Assembly: GCA_044344145.1 (NCBI GenBank)
Contig: JBIJDM010000184.1
Coordinates: 1-6,105 of the forward strand
Source: JBAXGE01 sp044344145
GTDB lineage: Bacteria > Planctomycetota > Phycisphaerae > WQYP01
DNA length: 6,105 bases
Direction of reading: 5' to 3'
Under the pieces are notes generated by a model. It made no database searches. It was given only the letters and a program-made list of their open reading frames with translations, and was not told the origin of the DNA. This document shows, piece after piece, positions 1 to 4,783 of this stretch. Numbering within the stretch: the first letter of the stretch is position 1; every line of letters begins with the position of its first letter. Both the position numbers and the translations under genes were made by a program.

Positions 1-1
1 G

Positions 2-568
2 CTCGGCCACGGCCAGCACCGCCGGGGCCACTTTACCCCCACGGGTCGGCGAGCAGATGACAATCTCTTTCACGCCGGCCACCTGTGCGGGAACCACGGC
101 ATGGATCACACTGGACGGGTACGCGGCGGCACCGCCCGGGACATACACACCAACTCGCCGTAACGGAGTATAGCGCATCGTCAGATAGGCATTTAAATCC
201 CCGCCCCGGGGACTGATCTTGGGTGGTGGGGGTGCCATCGTCGCCCGTTGATACACGAGCATATTCAGGATCGCCACTTCCATGGCTTCGAGGAATTTGG
301 CCGACATCTGGGTGCGGGCATTTTTGATTTCTTCGGCGGCCACGGCCAGATGATTAGCATCCAACTGGATGCCATCCAGTTTCGCAGTCCATTCCACCAC
401 GGCAGCATCGCCGCGCAATTGCACATCACGGAGGATTTTTTTCACCGTCTGAAACTTGCTTTCGCCGTTCTCGTCTAACCCTTCCAGCAACATGGGTTTA
501 AGCGATAATTTCTGCTTGAGCGCCGCGAGGGCGGCGTGGTCGCGACTGGCACTGTAAATAGGTAGCAT
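2..568 (-). CDS. hisD: Histidinol dehydrogenase, N-terminal part (cut by left window edge)
   Basis: Histidinol dehydrogenase is a cytoplasmic, zinc-dependent enzyme that oxidises L-histidinol to L-histidine in two NAD+-dependent steps, the end of histidine biosynthesis. The reading frame stays open from the ATG at 568-566 to the left edge, giving 189 residues, under half of the usual 430 or so. The recognisable core is RRVGVYVPGG (residues 137-146) followed by AYPSSVIHAVVPAQVAGVKE (149-168), the typical HisD stretch; LRGDAAVVEW (51-60) is the usual early RGDxA segment. The zinc ligands and catalytic histidines lie in the missing C-terminal part and cannot be checked. The start is supported by an AAGGAG Shine-Dalgarno six bases upstream. 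Residues 109-130 (ATMAPPPPKISP and what follows) are unlike the LGQ-containing loop that usually precedes the PLxRVG motif. The gene diverges from the metallophosphoesterase; other his genes, if linked, must lie to the left. Confidence 0.93.
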   Translation of the reverse strand, partial: MLPIYSASRDHAALAALKQKLSLKPMLLEGLDENGESKFQTVKKILRDVQLRGDAAVVEWTAKLDGIQLDANHLAVAAEEIKNARTQMSAKFLEAMEVAILNMLVYQRATMAPPPPKISPRGGDLNAYLTMRYTPLRRVGVYVPGGAAAYPSSVIHAVVPAQVAGVKEIVICSPTRGGKVAPAVLAVAE

Positions 569-574
569 ACCTGG

Positions 575-580
575 CTCCTT
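575..580 (-). promoter_or_regulatory. Ribosome binding site of hisD
   Basis: Read on the minus strand this is AAGGAG, a near-perfect Shine-Dalgarno sequence six bases before the ATG at 568-566. It decides the hisD start. Confidence 0.8.
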
Positions 581-590
581 GCTTCGATTT

Positions 591-603
591 CCTGAACTTC
601 AGG
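591..603. repeat. Perfect 6+1+6 palindrome in the hisD leader
   Basis: CCTGAA-C-TTCAGG is a perfect inverted repeat with a one-base centre. It sits 23-35 bases upstream of the hisD start codon, just before the ribosome binding site, in the gap between two divergent genes. Its size and place would suit a binding site for a dimeric repressor. The arms are short, no second copy was seen, and no matching regulator is known from the window, so a chance palindrome is quite possible. Confidence 0.3.
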
Positions 604-680
604 CTAATTATCGGCTTCCGGCTCGCTTTCCGCTGCCGTCAGTTTAGAATCATAAACGAAGCCGCGCAAAACTGCCTCTT

Positions 681-686
681 AAAAGG
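681..686 (+). promoter_or_regulatory. Possible weak ribosome binding site of the metallophosphoesterase gene
   Basis: AAAAGG lies 12 bases before the ATG at 699. The spacing is longer than the usual 5-9 bases, so initiation may be weak. No better site is seen before the in-frame ATG codons at 747 or 771, so the first ATG is kept. Confidence 0.35.
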
Positions 687-690
687 TTCG

Positions 691-719
691 TCCGCATCAT
701 GCATCATGATCCGCATCAT
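691..719 (+). repeat. Direct repeat TCCGCATCAT spanning the start codon
   Basis: The 10-mer TCCGCATCAT occurs at 691-700 and again at 710-719, a 19-base period, with a third GCATCAT at 701-707 between them. The repeat covers the start codon at 699 and encodes the histidine-rich beginning of the protein (MHHDPHHHP). It may simply be a histidine-codon expansion (CAT repeated) rather than a regulatory site. Confidence 0.5.
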
Positions 720-1664
720 CACCCGCAGTTTGACCCGCGCCAAGCCATGAAAGACCGTCCCTTTGAGCGTATGTTACTGCTGCACCGTACGTTTGGTAAA
801 GTGGTAAAAACCATTGGCTATGCGGGACTTACGCTGATGGTCTGGCCCCGTTTTATTGCCCCGCACCGGCTGCAGATTGTCCGTTTACCCATGCCCATGC
901 AAAACCTGCCCCCCGCGTGGGCCGGACGCACCATATTACAACTGTCTGACCTACACCTGGGGGCCACCAATTATCCCTACGCCGTGAACGCCATCCGGCA
1001 AGGTTTGGCCCTTAAACCCGACCTTATTGTCATCACAGGCGACTTGATTGAGTATGGCCGGGCTGGATTGCGCGATTTGACGGCTATTTTGCCCTTGTTG
1101 CAGGCCCCGCATGGGGTGTATGCCATTTTTGGTAATCATGACTACCACGAATACTCTTGGCGGCATGTGGGGGAGCGTTCCAGCCACCGGGCCATCCACA
1201 AGCGTCTGTGCAAATTGTTGCTGGGATCGCAGGTCCGTCTGCTGCGCAATGAGGCCGTCGCCGTCGAACGCGCTGGGCAATCCTTGTGGCTGGTAGGCAT
1301 GAATGAACTTTGGACCCAGCATATGTACCCCCGGGAGGCCTTTGCCCCGGTGCCTGCGGATGCGGCGTCAATCTGCTTGCTCCATAACGCCGACGGCTAC
1401 CCGCTGGTATGCGATTACCCCTGGCAATGGATGCTGTCCGGCCATACCCACGGCGGGCAGGTGAATGTCCCCGGCTTAGGGCCTTTATATGTCCCGGTCG
1501 AGCATCGTGAATGGTTGCGCGGTCACTATGCGCTGCGCAATAGCTCGGGCCAACTGCGTAACTTATACGTCAGCACTGGACTAGGGTATTCCACACCCCT
1601 ACGGTGGCGGGTGGCTCCGGAAATTACCCTCTGGCAGTTGCAGCCTGAAAACACCCTCGCATAG
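699..1664 (+). CDS. Calcineurin-like metallophosphoesterase (YkuE/LpxG type)
   Basis: 321 residues with the full ordered motif set of the superfamily: DLH (D84, H86), GDL (D115), GNHDY (N146, H147, D148), LLHNAD (H229) and GHTHGGQ (H249, H251). These residues bind two metal ions that activate water for phosphoester hydrolysis. GHTHGGQ and the C-terminal STGLGYSTPLRWRVAPEI (292-309) are typical of the YkuE/LpxG branch, whose members act at the cytoplasmic membrane, either as general phosphodiesterases or as the UDP-2,3-diacylglucosamine pyrophosphatase of lipid A synthesis in bacteria lacking LpxH and LpxI. Residues 38-54 form a moderately hydrophobic stretch that could anchor the protein in the membrane; there is no cleavable signal peptide or twin-arginine motif. 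The N-terminus MHHDPHHHP is odd and may bind metal. The gene stands alone, divergent from hisD and 193 bases before the pilus operon. Its substrate cannot be told from sequence. Confidence 0.9.
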   Translation: MHHDPHHHPQFDPRQAMKDRPFERMLLLHRTFGKVVKTIGYAGLTLMVWPRFIAPHRLQIVRLPMPMQNLPPAWAGRTILQLSDLHLGATNYPYAVNAIRQGLALKPDLIVITGDLIEYGRAGLRDLTAILPLLQAPHGVYAIFGNHDYHEYSWRHVGERSSHRAIHKRLCKLLLGSQVRLLRNEAVAVERAGQSLWLVGMNELWTQHMYPREAFAPVPADAASICLLHNADGYPLVCDYPWQWMLSGHTHGGQVNVPGLGPLYVPVEHREWLRGHYALRNSSGQLRNLYVSTGLGYSTPLRWRVAPEITLWQLQPENTLA

Positions 1665-1706
1665 GTTACTTTTAGCGCATAAAAAGGGTAATTTGGGTCG
1701 GTTTCC

Positions 1707-1736
1707 TTGACCCTGATACCCTCCGCCAAGTAAACT
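1707..1736 (+). promoter_or_regulatory. Candidate sigma70-type promoter for the pilus ATPase operon
   Basis: TTGACC (1707-1712) and TAAACT (1731-1736) are separated by 18 bases and match the -35 and -10 consensus at five and four of six positions. Transcription would start near 1743, giving a leader of about 115 bases before the pilB1 ATG. It lies in the 193-base gap (1665-1857) after the metallophosphoesterase, where an operon promoter is expected. No activator site or sigma54 (GG-N10-GC) element was recognised. The call rests on consensus matching alone. Confidence 0.45.
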
Positions 1737-1843
1737 GCGCTCATGTTGGCGAAACGATTGCCGACCGTAAGCGTTGGCTTCACGCAAAAGTGCATCTCTG
1801 TCGTGATCGCCAAAGAAACAATCGGTGTGTGCACCGCAGTAGT

Positions 1844-1848
1844 GAAGG
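1844..1848 (+). promoter_or_regulatory. Ribosome binding site of pilB1
   Basis: GAAGG ends nine bases before the ATG at 1858, acceptable Shine-Dalgarno spacing. It supports that start. Confidence 0.6.
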
Positions 1849-1857
1849 CGGATATAC

Positions 1858-3570
1858 ATGGCCAGAAAACAGCTCGAGTTGAGTGAAATCCTCGTTGATA
1901 TGGGCGTGCTCAAGCCGGAAGACGCGCGCTTGGCACGCGAAACGGCCGCCACCAATCACCAGCGGATGGAAGATGTCCTGATTAGTGGTGGTTTGGTCAA
2001 CGAAGATGTCGTGACCAAAGGGTTGGCCATCCAATATGACATGGCTTACATTGATCTGGATAAAAACCAGTCCATTGGGGCCAATGTTGACCTGATCCCC
2101 CAGGAACTCATCCGGCGCCATCAGGTGATCCCGATAGCCAAAGAAGGCGGACGCCTCCGCTTGATTATTGGCGATCCCACTGATATTGAAACCCTTGATA
2201 CCCTGCGTTTTCGCCTGAATGTACCGCTGGAACCCTGTCTGGCGGTTAAGAGTAAGATTAAGTCCCATATTGACAAACTCTTTGCCGATGAGCAGAAATC
2301 CATCGACGAAGCCATCCGCTTGATGTCCGTGGACCGTGGGGCTTCCATTGATATGAAGGCCGTCGCGGCCGATAGTCAGGCTGCGGATGATGCCCCGGTT
2401 ATCAAACTGGTGGCCGCCATTATTTCCGAGGCCGTGCGCACCCGGGCCTCGGATATTCATATCGAGCCGATGAAAGACCGTGTGCGCGTGCGTTATCGCA
2501 TTGACGGCGTGTGTATGGAACGCGATAACATTCCCAAACGCATGCAGGGGCCAGTGTTGGCCCGTATCAAGATTATGTCCGGCATGGATATCGCCGAAAA
2601 ACGCTTGCCGCAGGACGGCCGTATCAAGATGTCCATTGACGGCTCACGCATTGACTTCCGCGTAAGTTCCCTACCCGGTTATCACGGCGAATCTACGGTA
2701 TTGCGTATTTTGCGGCCTGATAATGTCAATGTCGGTGTTCAGGCGCTGGGTTTTGAAGAAGACGACTATCAGCGTTTCAAACGTATTATTTCGCGGCCCA
2801 ATGGTATCTTTCTGGTCACCGGTCCCACCGGCTCGGGTAAGACCACGACCCTATATGCGGCGTTGGCCGAACTCAACAAACCTGACCGTAAAATTATCAC
2901 GGCGGAAGACCCGGTCGAATATAATTTCCCGGGTATCAACCAATGTCAGGTCCGCGATATTATCGGCTTGAGTTTTGCGAAGATTCTCCGGGCCATGTTG
3001 CGTCAGGCGCCCAATATCATTCTGGTCGGTGAAATCCGCGATTTGGAAGTGGCGGAAGTGGCGATTCAGGCCGCGCTTACTGGGCATTTGGTATTCAGTA
3101 CGCTGCACACCAACGATGCCCCCTCGGCGGTGACCCGTTTGATTGATATGGGTGTGAAGCCCTTCCTCGTGGCCAGTTCAATTCAGGCCATTATGGCCCA
3201 GCGTTTGATTCGCGTACTGTGCAAGGAATGTCGCGCTCCCGATCCCAATCCGGACCGGCGCATGCTGCAACTTATGGGCTTGACCGACCGTGATATCGAA
3301 GGCCGCACCCTGTATAAAGCCGTGGGCTGTCCGAAGTGTAACAACACCGGATATCGTGGCCGCAAAGGCATTTTTGAAATGCTCTCGATGAATGCCGAAG
3401 TGCGGGAATTGGCCTTTAAACGCGCCCCCACGAATCAAATCCGCAAGGCGGCCAAAGCCACGGGTATGCGTTCGCTGTTGGAAGACGGCCGGATCAAGAT
3501 TCTCTCGGGGATCAGTACCTTGGAAGAAGTTGCCCGGACCACCCAGGCGGAAGGCATCATTCAGGATTGA
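1858..3570 (+). CDS. pilB: GspE/PilB-family type IV pilus assembly ATPase (first copy, PilB1)
   Basis: A 570-residue cytoplasmic secretion ATPase of the type expected to form a hexamer under the inner-membrane platform protein and power pilin polymerisation. Order of parts: an N-terminal MshEN-like region (1-65) followed by the rest of the N-terminal domain to about 140; a linker (about 141-178); the N2 domain opening with RASDIHIEP (196-204); Walker A GPTGSGKTT (322-330, K328); Asp box ITAEDPVEY (347-355); Walker B ILVGEIRD (388-395, E392); His box with H410 and H417; and four cysteines C455, C458, C491, C494 forming the zinc-binding CxxC...CxxC of GspE and PilB, which PilT lacks. Length is normal for the family. 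Two oddities: RQAPN (383-387) replaces the usual RQDPD, and the MshEN motifs lack their conserved glycine (S9, E38), so cyclic-di-GMP binding is doubtful. It leads a probable operon with pilT 40 bases downstream. Alone it could be a type II secretion GspE; the adjacent pilT favours PilB. Confidence 0.92.
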   Translation: MARKQLELSEILVDMGVLKPEDARLARETAATNHQRMEDVLISGGLVNEDVVTKGLAIQYDMAYIDLDKNQSIGANVDLIPQELIRRHQVIPIAKEGGRLRLIIGDPTDIETLDTLRFRLNVPLEPCLAVKSKIKSHIDKLFADEQKSIDEAIRLMSVDRGASIDMKAVAADSQAADDAPVIKLVAAIISEAVRTRASDIHIEPMKDRVRVRYRIDGVCMERDNIPKRMQGPVLARIKIMSGMDIAEKRLPQDGRIKMSIDGSRIDFRVSSLPGYHGESTVLRILRPDNVNVGVQALGFEEDDYQRFKRIISRPNGIFLVTGPTGSGKTTTLYAALAELNKPDRKIITAEDPVEYNFPGINQCQVRDIIGLSFAKILRAMLRQAPNIILVGEIRDLEVAEVAIQAALTGHLVFSTLHTNDAPSAVTRLIDMGVKPFLVASSIQAIMAQRLIRVLCKECRAPDPNPDRRMLQLMGLTDRDIEGRTLYKAVGCPKCNNTGYRGRKGIFEMLSMNAEVRELAFKRAPTNQIRKAAKATGMRSLLEDGRIKILSGISTLEEVARTTQAEGIIQD

Positions 3571-3596
3571 TTGGCGTTTCGTTCAATGATTGCAAC

Positions 3597-3601
3597 AAGG
3601 A
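3597..3601 (+). promoter_or_regulatory. Ribosome binding site that sets the pilT start at ATG 3611
   Basis: AAGGA ends nine bases before the ATG at 3611. An in-frame TTG at 3590 would add seven residues (MQQGCLA) but has no Shine-Dalgarno of its own and would place this site inside the gene. The product from 3611 begins MSQILIDRLL, the usual amphipathic helix at a PilT N-terminus. Confidence 0.65.
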
Positions 3602-3610
3602 TGTTTGGCT

Positions 3611-4750
3611 ATGTCGCAAATTTTGATTGACCGTCTACTTGAAACCACGATTAAAAAGGGGGCCAGCGACCTGCATTTGCATGTCGGCCGGCCGCCGGTC
3701 CTGCGTTTGAACGGACGTTTACGGGAATTGTCTACCAAGGTGCTGGAGCCGGAAGATACGATGGCGCTGGCCAAATCGATCTGCCCGGAAAAAGCCCAGC
3801 TGGATATTCAGGAACGTGGTGGTTCTGACTTTGCGTTTGCGTTCACCACCCCGGATGGTTCCGCTTCGGCCCGTTTTCGTGTTTCGGTCTACCGGGAACG
3901 CGGGCATATGACCATTGTCATGCGCAAGATTCCCGTCAAGCTGCTGACCTTTGAACAGATTGGCTTACCGCCGATCTGTCGCGAATTGTGCCGACGGCCC
4001 CGGGGGCTGTTCTTGGTCACCGGGCCCACGGGTTCGGGTAAAACCACTACGCTGGCCACGCTGATCAACTTCATCAACGAAAATATGGACCGGCATATCA
4101 TCACGATTGAAGACCCGGTCGAATACTATCACCCGCACAAAAAATCACTGATTTCGCAGCGTGAAGTCGGTAACGACGTCCCCTCGTTCTCCGACGCGCT
4201 CAAGCGCGCGCTGCGTCAGGATCCCGACGTGGTGCTGGTGGGTGAAATGCGTGATTTGGAAACGATTTCCGCCGCCATCCGTGCCGCCGAAACGGGTCAC
4301 TTGGTCTTTGCCACGCTGCATACCACAGGTTGCCAAGGTACGATTAACCGTATTATTGACGCCTTCCCCGTGGACCAGCAGGAACAGATTCGCGTGCAGA
4401 TCAGTACTTCGCTGCTGGCGATTCTCAGCCAAAACCTCCTGTCCCGCTGCGACACTGAAGGTATGGTGGCCGCGTACGAATTCTTGGTGGTAACCCCCGC
4501 CATCTCCAACCTCATCCGGGAAAACAAAACCTTCCGCATTGATTCGGCGATTCAGACCGGCAAGAAGTTCGGCATGCAGCTGTTGGATGATCACCTTGGG
4601 CAGTTGTATGCCGAAGGCAAGGTTACTTCGGAAGAGGCTGTGGATAAGGCGCGACGGCCCGACGAATTGGCCGATCGTTTCGGGGTGCGTTTGAACCGTC
4701 CCGATACCGAAAAAGAAGTAACGCCCAATGAACGCGGTACGCGTGTGTAA
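3611..4750 (+). CDS. pilT: PilT-family type IV pilus retraction ATPase
   Basis: 379 residues from ATG 3611. PilT hexamers depolymerise the pilus from the cytoplasmic side of the inner membrane, giving twitching motility, surface sensing and DNA uptake. Visible parts: an N-terminal PAS-like domain with KGASDLHLHVGRPPVLRLNG (16-35); Walker A GPTGSGKTT (138-146, K144); Asp box IEDPVEY (166-172); RQDPD (202-206); Walker B VVLVGEMRDLET (207-218, E212), where GEMRDLET marks PilT rather than PilB; His box AAETGHLVFATLHTT (225-239); and no tetracysteine motif. The C-terminal signature usually written AIRNLIRE reads AISNLIRE here (297-304), followed by SAIQTGKKFGMQLLD (312-326). A charged tail after about residue 350 makes the protein some 30 residues longer than well-studied PilT proteins. 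It lies between two PilB-type ATPases, 40 bases after one and 33 before the other, so extension and retraction motors are probably co-expressed. PilU is an alternative, but GEMRDLET and the NLIRE motif favour PilT. Confidence 0.92.
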   Translation: MSQILIDRLLETTIKKGASDLHLHVGRPPVLRLNGRLRELSTKVLEPEDTMALAKSICPEKAQLDIQERGGSDFAFAFTTPDGSASARFRVSVYRERGHMTIVMRKIPVKLLTFEQIGLPPICRELCRRPRGLFLVTGPTGSGKTTTLATLINFINENMDRHIITIEDPVEYYHPHKKSLISQREVGNDVPSFSDALKRALRQDPDVVLVGEMRDLETISAAIRAAETGHLVFATLHTTGCQGTINRIIDAFPVDQQEQIRVQISTSLLAILSQNLLSRCDTEGMVAAYEFLVVTPAISNLIRENKTFRIDSAIQTGKKFGMQLLDDHLGQLYAEGKVTSEEAVDKARRPDELADRFGVRLNRPDTEKEVTPNERGTRV

Positions 4751-4771
4751 GTCGTTAGCGCAAGCTGTTGT

Positions 4772-4777
4772 AAGGTG
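4772..4777 (+). promoter_or_regulatory. Ribosome binding site of pilB2
   Basis: AAGGTG ends six bases before the ATG at 4784, good Shine-Dalgarno spacing. It supports this start and hence the proline-rich N-terminal arm of the product. Confidence 0.65.
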
Positions 4778-4783
4778 TATATT

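Noticed and set aside
248..478. A 76-codon plus-strand frame inside the hisD region
   Set aside because: It is antisense to the conserved HisD coding frame and rich in His and Phe from reading the wrong strand.
645..650. TAGAAT as a -10 element for the metallophosphoesterase gene
   Set aside because: No acceptable -35 hexamer lies 16-18 bases upstream, and there is no extended -10 TG. A six-base match alone is not enough.
1666..1694. Possible terminator after the metallophosphoesterase gene (TTACTTTT with AAAAGGGTAA, then TTT)
   Set aside because: The stem is AT-rich with two G-T pairs, the loop is ten bases and only three T follow, so it is too weak to call a terminator.
1743..1886. A 47-codon frame (MLAKRLPTVS...) before and overlapping pilB1
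   Set aside because: No Shine-Dalgarno sequence, starts at about the predicted transcription start, overlaps pilB1 by 29 bases and resembles no known peptide. Kept only as part of the leader observation.
1780..2460. A 226-codon open frame on the minus strand over the start of pilB1
   Set aside because: Antisense to the PilB1 N-terminal domain, with no ribosome binding site or recognisable domain; a shadow frame.
3590..3610. TTG start that would lengthen PilT by seven residues
   Set aside because: It has no ribosome binding site, and the AAGGA at 3597-3601 is well spaced for the ATG at 3611.
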